Assembly (NCBI GenBank): GCA_020722945.1
Contig: DYJV01000003.1
Span: 1-64,000 of the forward strand
DNA: 64,000 bases
Origin: Candidatus Methylomirabilis sp.
GTDB taxonomy: Bacteria > DYJV01
Direction of reading: 5' to 3'
The stretch's first letter is position 1. Each line of letters begins with the position of its first letter. The notes under the pieces are model-generated. The model had not been told where the DNA came from. It ran no database searches and was given only the letters and a program-made list of their open reading frames with translations. Made by a program: the position numbers and the translations under genes. Of this stretch, positions 40,231 through 50,746 are shown piece by piece.

Positions 40231-40540
40231 TTAGTTTTCCTCCTCTTTCAATAAAATTAATAGTTTCACCAATTATCTCTATTTTGGTTCTATGTTCACC
40301 ACTTTTTAAAAAGAAATTTGAAAATTTAAGTTTACCTTCAACAATTATCTTTGAATCTTTTGTAAGTTTCTCTTTACACACTTCTGCAAGTTTTGAATAC
40401 ACAACAACATCAAAAAAGTTAACTCTATTCTGGTTGACAACCATAATATTCATTCTGGTCAAGGGATTATTTGATGAGTTGTAGAATATTTCAGGGTCCC
40501 TGGTAAGCATTCCTGAAATAAAAACCCTGTTTATATCCAT
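40220..40540 (-). CDS. ssb: Short single-stranded DNA-binding (SSB/PriB-like OB-fold) protein
   Basis: [60 protein letters not shown]; between rpsF and rpsR; no acidic C-terminal tail. Confidence 0.82.
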   Translation of the reverse strand: MDINRVFISGMLTRDPEIFYNSSNNPLTRMNIMVVNQNRVNFFDVVVYSKLAEVCKEKLTKDSKIIVEGKLKFSNFFLKSGEHRTKIEIIGETINFIERGGKLNVK

Positions 40541-40872
40541 TAACTTTCAGTTGATTCAACAGGCTCTTTACTCTCTTTAGGCTGCTCGTCACCTAAAACA
40601 ACAAAGAGATATCTAAAAATATTTTCATTGATCTTAAACTTTCTCTCTATCTCTTTGACAAGCTGGTAATCAGCATTGAGGTATGCAATAAAATAGTATC
40701 CGGTATTTTTTTTGTTTATCGGATAAGCAAATCTTTTGAGACCCCATTCATCAACTTTTACAATAGAACCTTTCATCTCTTCAACAAGAGACTTAAACTT
40801 TTCAAGCTCCTCTGTGGCAAGCTCTTTACTTAGCTCCCCATTAACAATAAACATTAACTCATAATACTTCAT
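40540..40872 (-). CDS. rpsF: 30S ribosomal protein S6
   Basis: MKYYELMFIVNGELSKELATEELEKF..VDEWGLKRFAYPINKKNTGYYFIAYL. Confidence 0.97.
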   Translation of the reverse strand: MKYYELMFIVNGELSKELATEELEKFKSLVEEMKGSIVKVDEWGLKRFAYPINKKNTGYYFIAYLNADYQLVKEIERKFKINENIFRYLFVVLGDEQPKESKEPVESTES

Positions 40873-41091
40873 ATCAACTCCTTATGGTTTTTTAGCCCTT
40901 TTTTAAAGAGCAAGGATAAATAGTTGGTGTCAATATAACAATAAATAAAAAAAATCAAGTTTTTTTAGAAAATATTTTAAATAACTATCTCTTTTTTAAT
41001 ATTGATATTGATAACTCTATTTTATCAAAAATCTTGTAATTTTAATATTATTGTGGCAGAAAAGATTAAAATAATTATACAAGAGGTAAAA

Positions 41092-42189
41092 ATGGATAAA
41101 ATAATAACTTCAATGCTAAAGGACCTTCAACAGTTAGCAGAACCTTCATTAAAGGAGTTTAAAACAACAGAATATATAGTGAACTTTCTAAACAAACATA
41201 ATATCCCTATCGATAAAAATTTAAAAACAGGTTGTTTTGGAACAATCAATGCAGATTCTAATAGAACTATTGCTTTTAGAGCAGATATAGATGCACTCCC
41301 TTTAGACAGAGAAAAAACAACCTACAAACATCTTTGCGGACACCATTCTCATACCGTAGGATTACTCCTTGCCCTCAAAAATATTATCAACAGAAAAGAT
41401 AGATTGAAATCCAATATACGATATATTTTCCAGCCAGCAGAGGAGACAGGTGGAGGTGCAAAATTTATGATAGAAAATAACGCTCTAACAGATGTAGATG
41501 AGATATATGGCCTTCACGGTTATCCAAAAATGAAGTTAGGTGAGATAGGGGTGAAAAAAGGGGAAGTCATGGCTGGCTCATGTATCTTCAAACTTGAAAT
41601 ATCAGGTAAAAGCACCCACGCAGCATACCCAAATCAAGGTAACGATGTTGTTGTAGCATTGAGCGACTATATAAATCTTTGTCAAAAAATAATATCAAGG
41701 ATTAAAAATCCTGTAAAAAGTGGGGTAATCTCTTTCTGCATAATAAATTGCGGTTCAGCTCCTAATATACTTCCTGAAAATATAGAAACAGAAGGAACAT
41801 TCAGATACTTTGCTAAAGAGGAGAAAGAACTTATCAAAAACAGTATGGAAAAATTCCTTCAAGCAGTAGAGATTGGTTACAATGTTAAAGGAAACCTTAT
41901 CACAAGCTGCAACAATGAGCCTGTTGTCAACAACGATATTCTATCTGACAAATTAGTAAATATATTAAAAGGTAATACTGATTTTAGGATCATTGATAAT
42001 TTTACCCCAGAGATGGGTGCAGAAGATTTTTCAGCTTATCTTCAAATGGTCAATGGTGTTTATATAAAAGTAGGGATAGCTGAGAATGAGAATCATCCAC
42101 CACTTCACAACAAAAATTTTTATGTTACTCAAGAGGGTGTAAAAAATTACATTAAACTCTGGGAGGCACTATCTTTTGTTGACTTATAG
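41092..42189 (+). CDS. M20-family amidohydrolase/peptidase
   Basis: AFRADIDALPLDREKTTYKHLCGHHSHTVGLLLAL; IFQPAEETGGGAKFMIE; start set to MDKIITSML. Confidence 0.92.
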   Translation: MDKIITSMLKDLQQLAEPSLKEFKTTEYIVNFLNKHNIPIDKNLKTGCFGTINADSNRTIAFRADIDALPLDREKTTYKHLCGHHSHTVGLLLALKNIINRKDRLKSNIRYIFQPAEETGGGAKFMIENNALTDVDEIYGLHGYPKMKLGEIGVKKGEVMAGSCIFKLEISGKSTHAAYPNQGNDVVVALSDYINLCQKIISRIKNPVKSGVISFCIINCGSAPNILPENIETEGTFRYFAKEEKELIKNSMEKFLQAVEIGYNVKGNLITSCNNEPVVNNDILSDKLVNILKGNTDFRIIDNFTPEMGAEDFSAYLQMVNGVYIKVGIAENENHPPLHNKNFYVTQEGVKNYIKLWEALSFVDL

Positions 42190-42209
42190 GCATCACTCTT
42201 AATTTTTTT

Positions 42210-43481
42210 ATGGGAAGAAAAATTACTAAAAAAGAGCCTCTAAAAGTTTTATACATACTGTCCCAAAAACCGGGTAACACAGGGAGTGGAATTTATTTAA
42301 AATATATTACAAAGGAAGCCCTCAGATACAATATAGATATGAGGGTAATCATCGGTATTTCAGAGATAAATGAGATTTCAGAGCTTTACCATATCCCTCA
42401 AACCCAAATTTTCCCTCTAATATTTACCAAAGATATCCCTTTTATAATCACAGGTATGAGCGATGTTATGCCTTATCCAAGCACAAAATTCTCCGATTTT
42501 ACTGATGAGATGTTTTATAGCTACTGCAAAGGTTTTAAGGCTACTCTTAAATATGCAACAGAGAATTGGACTCCAGATATACTTCACTCAAATCATCTAT
42601 GGGTTGTATCAGCATTAGCAAGATCTACATTTAAAGATATCCCTCTTGTTGTATCTTGCCACGGCACAGAGTTAAGACAGAGAATTACTGCAGCTAAGAT
42701 AGAAAAAAAGATAGTTAAAGATTTAAAAAAAGTCGATATAATCTTGGCACTTACTGAAGAGCAGAAGAGCACTATACTCAAATGGCTCAAAATTCCTGAA
42801 CAAAAAGTAGTTGTTACAGGGAGTGGGTATGCAAACGATATCTTTTACTGCAATCAAAATATTAATTTACAAAATAAAGATTTTTTCACAGTTATCTATG
42901 CAGGAAAGATAAGCTCTGCAAAAGGCGTTCCTTACCTAATTGATGCTTTTAAAGGGCTTAATGAGAAAGTGAGAAATAAAATAAAACTCTACATAGTTGG
43001 TGATTACAGCTCAGCAGAGGGTGAGAGGATAAGAAATAGTATCGTATCAGAACATTTCCCAAATATATATTTTTTTGGAAAACTGTCTCAACAAGAGCTT
43101 GCAGATAAATTAAGAGAATCCCAGCTTTTTATTCTACCATCATTTTTTGAGGGGCTGCCACTTGTTGTAATGGAATCTATTGCCTGTGGTTGTGCTGTGG
43201 TAGTAAGTGAACTACCTGATATTTCACTATGGATAAACAGAGAGCTTGTTGACAACGAGGTTGTAAAATTTATTCAGCTACCAGAGATGGAATCAATTGA
43301 CACACCTATAGATTCACAGATAGATTATTTTACAAATAATATAAAAGAAGCAATCCTTTGCTATGCAAATAAATTCTTTAATAAAGAGTATCCCGATGTA
43401 AAAAGATTTAGAAGTTTTATAACTCAACACTCTTTTGAGAATCTGTTTAAAAAAATTGTTGGGATATACAGCAGAATATAA
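42210..43481 (+). CDS. Glycosyltransferase family 4
   Basis: KPGNTGSGIYLKYITKEA; VIYAGKISSAKGVPYLIDAF; FILPSFFEGLPLVVMESIACG. Confidence 0.94.
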   Translation: MGRKITKKEPLKVLYILSQKPGNTGSGIYLKYITKEALRYNIDMRVIIGISEINEISELYHIPQTQIFPLIFTKDIPFIITGMSDVMPYPSTKFSDFTDEMFYSYCKGFKATLKYATENWTPDILHSNHLWVVSALARSTFKDIPLVVSCHGTELRQRITAAKIEKKIVKDLKKVDIILALTEEQKSTILKWLKIPEQKVVVTGSGYANDIFYCNQNINLQNKDFFTVIYAGKISSAKGVPYLIDAFKGLNEKVRNKIKLYIVGDYSSAEGERIRNSIVSEHFPNIYFFGKLSQQELADKLRESQLFILPSFFEGLPLVVMESIACGCAVVVSELPDISLWINRELVDNEVVKFIQLPEMESIDTPIDSQIDYFTNNIKEAILCYANKFFNKEYPDVKRFRSFITQHSFENLFKKIVGIYSRI

Positions 43482-43484
43482 GGG

Positions 43485-43820
43485 TTACAATGAGGTAATT
43501 TTTTTTATAAAAGTATCAAAAGTCGTAACCTGAAATAAAGACTCAACCCTCTCATTAGCACCGTAATAATACATCTGACCATTTTTCTCTTTTATATTAT
43601 CATATATCTTTATGATAACACCCAAACCTGTAGAATCAAGCTCAACCAACTCATTAAAAATAAATACTACTTTTACATCGTGCCTGCTATCCAACCATAG
43701 AGATATATCTTTTTTCATTTTATCAAGAGTTTCAATAGTATCTACTGTCATAGATGATGCAACTGTAACATTAAGGGTATTATAATCTTTCTCTTTTAAT
43801 GAATACAAATGATTAACCAT
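43485..43820 (-). CDS. STAS-domain protein (anti-sigma factor antagonist-like)
   Basis: VVFIFNELVELDSTGLGVIIKIYDNIKEKNGQMYYYGANERVESLFQVTTFDTFIKKI. Confidence 0.88.
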   Translation of the reverse strand: MVNHLYSLKEKDYNTLNVTVASSMTVDTIETLDKMKKDISLWLDSRHDVKVVFIFNELVELDSTGLGVIIKIYDNIKEKNGQMYYYGANERVESLFQVTTFDTFIKKITSL

Positions 43821-43857
43821 TTCTAACTTATATTAGTTAAGATACAAACTATAAGCC

Positions 43858-44202
43858 TTATAAACTTTTTAATGCATCATCAAGAGAATCATAACATTTT
43901 ATGAGATTATCCATTGTGGTCATCTCTAATAAAACTTTGATCTTTTCATTAATGTTGCACATCTTAAAAACTCCATTTTTTCTTCTTAGCTGCTCATATA
44001 TCCTTATAAGATTTCCAAGACCTGTAGAATCAATAAAATCACACTCTTCAAGATTCATAATAACATTAGGATTTTCCTTTTTACTCAGCCATGAAAGGAT
44101 TTCATTCTTCATCTCCTGAACAAGCTCAAGATTTTGAATCTCAATGTTAAATTTAGGAGTTATTATAATCGAATTTTGGTCATGCTCTTTCTTTGTGAAC
44201 AT
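43858..44202 (-). CDS. STAS-domain protein (anti-sigma factor antagonist-like), paralogue
   Basis: NVIMNLEECDFIDSTGLGNLIRIYEQLRRKNGVFKMCNINEKIKVLLEMTTMDNLI. Confidence 0.9.
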   Translation of the reverse strand: MFTKKEHDQNSIIITPKFNIEIQNLELVQEMKNEILSWLSKKENPNVIMNLEECDFIDSTGLGNLIRIYEQLRRKNGVFKMCNINEKIKVLLEMTTMDNLIKCYDSLDDALKSL

Positions 44203-44272
44203 AAAAATCCCCCTTGTTTATTATATTTTTTGGTATATATAAAAAATTTTACAAATTTCAACAAAAAATGTT

Positions 44273-44959
44273 TCATTTGAGTCTGTTTATTTTATAAATA
44301 AGTGGATCTTCAAACCCTGCATCTTTAAAGCCTTTAAGTCTGATAAGACAGCTATCACATACTCCGCAAGGTCGCCCTATATTATCAGGATTGTAGCAGC
44401 TTGTCGTTATCCCAAAATCTACACCAAGCTCCAAACCTCTCTTTATAATCTGACTTTTCCCAAGTTTTATCAAAGGCGTGTGTATAACCACCCCTTTATC
44501 TTCAACTCCTATCTTAGTTCCGAGATTGACACTCTTTTGAAAAGATTCTATAAACATAGGTGTGCAGTCAGGATAATTTGAGAAATCAATAGCATTAACA
44601 CCTATAAATATATCTGAAATATTGTTGGCTTCAGCAATACTTACAGCATAAGATAAAAAAATAATATTCCTTGCAGGGACATATGTAGCTGGTATCCCCT
44701 CCCTATTTAACTTCCCAGCAGGGACATCAATACTTCTATCTGTAAGAGCAGAACCACCAATATCTTCAAGAGGGACCTTTAAGATAATATGCTTCTTTAC
44801 ACCAAAAAATTTTGCAACTTCTGAAGCTCTGGTAAGCTCAAACTTATGTCTCTGATTGTAATCAAAAGATAGTGAAATTATATCAAATCCCAAATCTTTG
44901 GCAATCGCGATTACGACTGTTGAATCCAAACCTCCACTTGATAAAACAATAGAGTCCAT
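44273..44959 (-). CDS. queC: 7-cyano-7-deazaguanine synthase QueC
   Basis: MDSIVLSSGGLDSTVVIAIAKDLGFDIISLSFDYNQRHKFEL; CYNPDNIGRPCGVCDSCLIRLKGF. Confidence 0.97.
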   Translation of the reverse strand: MDSIVLSSGGLDSTVVIAIAKDLGFDIISLSFDYNQRHKFELTRASEVAKFFGVKKHIILKVPLEDIGGSALTDRSIDVPAGKLNREGIPATYVPARNIIFLSYAVSIAEANNISDIFIGVNAIDFSNYPDCTPMFIESFQKSVNLGTKIGVEDKGVVIHTPLIKLGKSQIIKRGLELGVDFGITTSCYNPDNIGRPCGVCDSCLIRLKGFKDAGFEDPLIYKINRLK

Positions 44960-44963
44960 TGTG

Positions 44964-46721
44964 CTAAATAGTGAGCTTGATAGATAGCTCTTTTAGTTGC
45001 TTTGAATCAACATCAGAAGGTGCATCAGTCATCATACAAGTAGCTTTTTGGGTTTTCGGAAAAGCAATAATATCTCTTATAGAATCAGCTCCTACAAGAA
45101 ACATCATCAATCTATCAAAACCCAAAGCTATACCGCCATGAGGTGGAGCTCCAAACTGAAGAGCTTCAAGTAGGAAACCAAATTTTAAATTTGCCTCCTC
45201 CTCATTTATCTTAAGCAGATTAAATATCTTCTCCTGAATATCTCTTCTATGTATTCTTATACTACCACCTCCGATTTCTATCCCATTAAGGACAAGATCG
45301 TAAGCTTTCGCCCTTACTTTTAGTGGGTCTGATGATAACATATCGATATCTTCATCAAAAGGCATTGTAAATGGATGGTGCTTAGAAGCATAGCGTTTCT
45401 CATCTTCGTCCCATTCAAATAGAGGAAATTCTGTAACCCATGCAAAACAAAATTCATCATCATTTATCAAATTAATCCTCTTTGCTATCTCTTTTCTCAA
45501 ACGTCCTAACGACTCATTTACAACATTATAAGAATCTGAACCAAAAATAACCAAATCGTTAACTTTGAGCTCAAGTCTCTCTTTAAGAGTATCTTTTTCG
45601 TAATCAGTAAAAAACTTAACAATCGGCGATTGCCATTCACTCTCTTGGATTTTGATCCACGCCATCCCTTTTGCACCGTAAACTTTTACAAACTCTGTAA
45701 GTTCGTCAAGGTCTTTCCTTGTAAAACTTGCACCATTTGAGATTTTGAGTGCTTTGATTACTCCACCATTTTTGACTGTGGTTTCAAAAACTTTAAAAGT
45801 AGTAGCTTTAAAAATATCTGTAACTTCAACAAGTGGAAGCTCAAATCTAAGATCGGGAGCATCCAGACCATATTTGTCCATAGCTTCATTGTAAGGTATT
45901 CTTGGGAAAGGTTTGTCAAATTTGATACCTCTAATATCTGAAAATAGTTTCTTTATCATCTGCTCCATAATGTTCATAATATCTTCAGTATCAACAAATG
46001 AAAGCTCCATATCGACCTGAGTAAATTCAGGTTGCCTATCAGCTCTCAGATCCTCATCCCTAAAACATTTTACAATCTGATAATATCTATCAAAACCAGA
46101 CACCATAAGAAGTTGTTTAAAGAGCTGAGGAGATTGTGGAAGTGCATAAAATTTACCAGGGTTGACCCTGCTTGGAACAAGATAATCTCTCGCACCTTCA
46201 GGTGTGCTTTTGGTAAGGAAAGGGGTCTCTATCTCAAGAAAATCGTTTTCATTAAGGAAATTCCTCATTATTTGAGCACTTTTGTGTCTTGTGATTAAAT
46301 TTTTCTGCATAGATGGTCTTCGTAGGTCAAGATATCTGTATTTTAGTCTAAGGTTTTCTGTAGTATACATATTGTCATCAGTAGAAATAGGCGGAGTTTT
46401 AGAAGTATTTAGTAGTTCAACTTTATTCACAATAACTTCAATTTCACCTGTAGATAGTTTGGGGTTGGTGGTGCCATCAGGACGCTTCTCAACTACCCCT
46501 TCAACCTCAATAACATATTCACTTCTGAAATCTTTAGCCTTTTCAAAAACATTGTTTTTGGCATCAGGATTAAAAAGTATCTGGGTAACTCCGTAACGGT
46601 CCCTCAGATCTATAAATATTATTCCGCCATGATCACGCCAATTTTCAACCCAGCCACATAAAGTGACCTGCTCCCCTCTATTTGATAACTTAAGAGCTCC
46701 GCAAGTATGGGATCTTTTCAT
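44964..46721 (-). CDS. aspS: Aspartate--tRNA(Asp/Asn) ligase
   Basis: MKRSHTCGALKLSNRGEQVTLCGWVENWRDHGGIIFIDLRDRYG; GIALGFDRLMMFLVGADSIRDIIAFPKTQ. Confidence 0.98.
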   Translation of the reverse strand: MKRSHTCGALKLSNRGEQVTLCGWVENWRDHGGIIFIDLRDRYGVTQILFNPDAKNNVFEKAKDFRSEYVIEVEGVVEKRPDGTTNPKLSTGEIEVIVNKVELLNTSKTPPISTDDNMYTTENLRLKYRYLDLRRPSMQKNLITRHKSAQIMRNFLNENDFLEIETPFLTKSTPEGARDYLVPSRVNPGKFYALPQSPQLFKQLLMVSGFDRYYQIVKCFRDEDLRADRQPEFTQVDMELSFVDTEDIMNIMEQMIKKLFSDIRGIKFDKPFPRIPYNEAMDKYGLDAPDLRFELPLVEVTDIFKATTFKVFETTVKNGGVIKALKISNGASFTRKDLDELTEFVKVYGAKGMAWIKIQESEWQSPIVKFFTDYEKDTLKERLELKVNDLVIFGSDSYNVVNESLGRLRKEIAKRINLINDDEFCFAWVTEFPLFEWDEDEKRYASKHHPFTMPFDEDIDMLSSDPLKVRAKAYDLVLNGIEIGGGSIRIHRRDIQEKIFNLLKINEEEANLKFGFLLEALQFGAPPHGGIALGFDRLMMFLVGADSIRDIIAFPKTQKATCMMTDAPSDVDSKQLKELSIKLTI

Positions 46722-46823
46722 ATTTTTCCTCTCTTTTATAAAAATCTGTTTTTACTAAAATTTTTTGTTATCTCTGTCAAGAAGAAAAGAGATAAATCTT
46801 TTAAATATAATACTTTTAGCAGA

Positions 46824-47258
46824 TTATTTTTCTCGTCTCTGTTCCCTTTCGATATCCCTCTTCTTTATATCTTCACGCTTATCCCGGACATTTTTACCTT
46901 TACACAAACCAAGCTCAATTTTTATAAGCCCTTTATTAACATAGACTTTAATAGGTATTAATGTGAGTCCCTTCTCCTTTATCTTGCCTGTAATTTTGTC
47001 AATCTCTGAACGATGTAGGAGTAATTTTCTTGTTCTTGTAGGTTCATGATTATAAATATTCCCATGATTGTAAGGACTTATGTGGGCATTAAATAATAAT
47101 ATCTCCCCATCCTTTATATTAGCATAGCTATCTTTAAGATTTATCTTACCTTGCTTAGCAGCTTTAACCTCTGTCCCCTGCAAAACCACTCCAGCCTCAA
47201 ATTTATCAAGAATAAAATACTCAAAATAAGCTTTCCTATTATCAGTTAATACTTTCAC
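46824..47258 (-). CDS. smpB: SsrA-binding protein SmpB
   Basis: NRKAYFEYFILDKFEAGVVLQGTEVKAAKQGKINLKDSYANIKDGEI. Confidence 0.97.
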   Translation of the reverse strand: MKVLTDNRKAYFEYFILDKFEAGVVLQGTEVKAAKQGKINLKDSYANIKDGEILLFNAHISPYNHGNIYNHEPTRTRKLLLHRSEIDKITGKIKEKGLTLIPIKVYVNKGLIKIELGLCKGKNVRDKREDIKKRDIEREQRREK

Positions 47259-47381
47259 AGATTCTGCTTATAACATTAATGAAAATTTTTCAAGATTGAT
47301 TTAATAAAAAATTAGTTGAATAATGTTTACTAATTTGTTAGTTTAGATACTCTTATTAAAAAATAGGGAGTTTAGTAAAAA

Positions 47382-50000
47382 ATGGAACATTACGATTTTA
47401 ACAAAATTGAGAGTAAGTGGTACAAATTTTGGGAAGATAACGGTTTTTTCAAAGGAGATGAGAACTCTCCAAAACCACCCTACTCTATTGTGATACCTCC
47501 ACCTAATGTTACAGGTTCACTACATATGGGGCATGCACTCAACAATACACTTCAAGATGCTCTCTGTCGCTACAAAAGATTAAAAGGCTTCAATGTTCTC
47601 TGGGTCCCCGGGACAGACCATGCTGGCATTGCAACTCAAAATGTTGTTGAGAGAAATCTTGCAAACGACAAAATATCAAGACACGACCTTGGAAGAGATA
47701 AATTTATAGACAAAATCTGGGAGTGGCGGGAAAAGTATGGACACACTATCATAAACCAGCTCAAAAGACTTGGAGCATCGTGCGACTGGGAAAGAGAAAG
47801 ATTTACAATGGATGAAGGCTTATCAAAAGCAGTAAGGGAAGTCTTTGTCAATCTTTATGAACAAGGATTAATCTACAAAGGTGATTACATAATAAATTGG
47901 TGTCCAAGATGTCACACCGCACTCTCTGACCTCGAAGTTGAGATGGATGAAGGGAGCAATGGCTATTTATGGTATATAAAATATCCAATCAAAGATCAAA
48001 CTTCCTCTCTTGTTGTTGCAACTACACGACCAGAGACAATCCTTGGAGATACAGCAGTAGCAGTCAATCCATCTGATGAAAGATACAAAGATCTTGTGGG
48101 TAAAAGCGTTATTTTACCAATAATCAACAGAGAAATTCCAATAATAGCAGACGACTATGTGGAGAAAGATTTTGGAACAGGTGTTGTCAAAATAACTCCA
48201 GCACACGATTTTAACGATTTTATGGTTGCACAGAGGCACAATCTCCCTTCAATCAATGTTATGACAAACGATGCAGTTATGAATGAGAATGCAGATAAGT
48301 TTGAAGGTCTTGATAGATTTGAATGCAGAAAAAAGATTATTGAAGATTTGAAGCATCTTGGAATGATTGATAAAATAGAAGATTACAAACTTGTAGTCGG
48401 ACACTGTTACAGGTGTAAGAGTATTGTTGAACCAAGATTATCAAAACAGTGGTTTGTCAAAATCAAACCACTTGCAGAAAAAGCTATAGATGCAGTAAAA
48501 AAAGGTGAAACAAGAATCATCCCTGAACAGTGGGAGAACAACTATTTTGGCTGGATGGAAAATATCAGGGATTGGTGTATCTCAAGACAGATATGGTGGG
48601 GGCATAGGATACCTGCATGGCTCTGTTCCGATTGTGGGAAATACTCTGTTTCAAAATCAGATATAAAAAAATGTTTACATTGCAATAGCAGTAATATTTC
48701 TCAAGAGGATGATGTCCTCGATACTTGGTTTAGTTCTGCTCTTTGGCCATTTTCCACAATGGGCTGGCCAAACAGAACAAAAGAGCTTGAAGTTTACTAC
48801 CCTACATCAGTTTTGGTGACAGGTTTTGACATACTTTTTTTCTGGGTTGCAAGAATGATGATGATGGGATTATGTTTTATGAAAGATGTCCCTTTTCGCC
48901 ATGTTTATATCCATGCATTAGTTAGGGACGAGAATGGTGAGAAGATGTCTAAATCAAAAGGGAATGTTATCGATCCACTTGTTGTCATAGATAAGTTTGG
49001 GGCTGACTCACTAAGGCTTACGTTATCTGCATTTGCTGCACAAGGTAGGGATATTAAGCTATCAGAGAGTAGAGTAGCTGGTTACAAAAATTTTATAAAC
49101 AAAATATGGAATGCTACAAAGTTTATCCTGATAAATACTCAAGATTACAAAGATACTGAAGTAGCCACCGATAATCTTTCAATTATTGACAAATGGATAC
49201 TCCATTCATTAAAGGAGACTATTACAAATTACGAAGCCTCATTAGAAGAGTATAGATTTAATGATGCTGTTTCAACAATTTATCAATTCGCATGGTATGA
49301 ATTTTGTGATTGGTTTATTGAAGCATCCAAAATAAATTTAAGTAATGATAACTCAAAGTATCCAACACAAAAGACACTGATAAATGTTTTTAAACAAATT
49401 TTACAGATGCTCCACCCATTCACCCCTTTTGTAACAGAAGAGCTATGGCAGAATTTTGATAAATCTTCAATAATGCTCTCAACCTTGCCATCAGCTTCAG
49501 ATCTTGACGATTATCCTGAAGAGTTCAAAAAGATGGAGAAGATAAAACATCTAATCAGCGGCATTAGGAATATCAGGGGGGAGTTGAATATATCTCCATC
49601 CCGTTTCTTAAATTTATACTTCTACTGTGAGGATCAAGAAACAAATAGTTTAATACAGGAGAACAGCAGTTATATCAACAAACTTGCAAATCTCAAATTT
49701 ATAAAGTTTAAAGATGGTGAGCTAACCATCAAAACAATTAAAGATATTGTTGATAAAATTGAAGTTTTTATAGATATCGAAGGTGCAATTGATATAAGTG
49801 AAGAGACCAAAAGATTATCAAAAGAGATTGACAAAACAAGGGATGAGCTTGCAAAACTCGAAAATAAATTAAGAAATGACGATTTTATAGCAAAGGCAAA
49901 ACCTGATATTGTAGAGAAGAGCAAAGAGAAATATAATGAGCTCTCTTTAAAATTAGAGAAAGCCGAACAGAGCCTTTCAAGAATTAAAAATTTAAATTAA
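47382..50000 (+). CDS. valS: Valine--tRNA ligase
   Basis: PPPNVTGSLHMGHALNNTLQD; GEKMSKSKGNVIDPL; C-terminal coiled coil. Confidence 0.98.
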   Translation: MEHYDFNKIESKWYKFWEDNGFFKGDENSPKPPYSIVIPPPNVTGSLHMGHALNNTLQDALCRYKRLKGFNVLWVPGTDHAGIATQNVVERNLANDKISRHDLGRDKFIDKIWEWREKYGHTIINQLKRLGASCDWERERFTMDEGLSKAVREVFVNLYEQGLIYKGDYIINWCPRCHTALSDLEVEMDEGSNGYLWYIKYPIKDQTSSLVVATTRPETILGDTAVAVNPSDERYKDLVGKSVILPIINREIPIIADDYVEKDFGTGVVKITPAHDFNDFMVAQRHNLPSINVMTNDAVMNENADKFEGLDRFECRKKIIEDLKHLGMIDKIEDYKLVVGHCYRCKSIVEPRLSKQWFVKIKPLAEKAIDAVKKGETRIIPEQWENNYFGWMENIRDWCISRQIWWGHRIPAWLCSDCGKYSVSKSDIKKCLHCNSSNISQEDDVLDTWFSSALWPFSTMGWPNRTKELEVYYPTSVLVTGFDILFFWVARMMMMGLCFMKDVPFRHVYIHALVRDENGEKMSKSKGNVIDPLVVIDKFGADSLRLTLSAFAAQGRDIKLSESRVAGYKNFINKIWNATKFILINTQDYKDTEVATDNLSIIDKWILHSLKETITNYEASLEEYRFNDAVSTIYQFAWYEFCDWFIEASKINLSNDNSKYPTQKTLINVFKQILQMLHPFTPFVTEELWQNFDKSSIMLSTLPSASDLDDYPEEFKKMEKIKHLISGIRNIRGELNISPSRFLNLYFYCEDQETNSLIQENSSYINKLANLKFIKFKDGELTIKTIKDIVDKIEVFIDIEGAIDISEETKRLSKEIDKTRDELAKLENKLRNDDFIAKAKPDIVEKSKEKYNELSLKLEKAEQSLSRIKNLN

Positions 50001-50016
50001 GAGAAAAATTTCAAAG

Positions 50017-50745
50017 ATGTTAAAAATCAAAATTTTTTTTATTATCACTCTTGCTATATTTATATCCTCTTGTATTGGAGTAAAAGAAGTTATCAAATAC
50101 AAAACTTACACCTTCAACGAGTATATCCAGCTCCAATCACTCAAATTCAAACCATTTATAAGTGATGATTCATTTAAAGCCAAAATCAAGCTAACTCTTG
50201 CAAGCGGGAAAAGTTACTCCTTTTACGGAATGATCTACCTTGACAGGAGTGGCAATATCTACAGAATATTTACATATTCACTATTTGGTAAAAATATAAT
50301 CGACATATTTTTTGACAAAGATAAAAACTATGTTACCCTTGAAAAAGAGGAGATACTCTATGTAGTCGAAACAGACAACAAGGTTGATTCTGAAAAAAGT
50401 TTATTTTACTTCCTCAAAAATATCCTTGCAGGGATAAAAGTAGAAAATGCAATTATAGAAAACTCTTGTGTATCTGGATATTTTCAAGATTTTTATGTAA
50501 AGAGCTGTGAAATAGACAACTATAAAAAGATATTTTTCTACAAAAACTCCCAACTTGAAAAATATTTTGAATTTCCAGATGATAAAGAGATGATTTTTGA
50601 GATAGGGAGTGAAAAATTAGAGATAGAGCTAAAAGATAAGATAGAAAATAAAGATTTTGTGAGCAATTTTCTTAATTATACAAAAAATTTTAAGATTGTT
50701 AAGCAGGAGAGCCTAAAAGAACTTGAAGATAGAATATTGAAGTAA
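50017..50745 (+). CDS. Hypothetical outer-membrane lipoprotein (LolA/LolB-fold possible)
   Basis: Lipobox FISSCIG; beta-rich FKAKIKLTLASGKSYSFYGMIYLDRSGNIYRIFTYSLFG. Confidence 0.65.
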   Translation: MLKIKIFFIITLAIFISSCIGVKEVIKYKTYTFNEYIQLQSLKFKPFISDDSFKAKIKLTLASGKSYSFYGMIYLDRSGNIYRIFTYSLFGKNIIDIFFDKDKNYVTLEKEEILYVVETDNKVDSEKSLFYFLKNILAGIKVENAIIENSCVSGYFQDFYVKSCEIDNYKKIFFYKNSQLEKYFEFPDDKEMIFEIGSEKLEIELKDKIENKDFVSNFLNYTKNFKIVKQESLKELEDRILK

Positions 50746-50746
50746 A

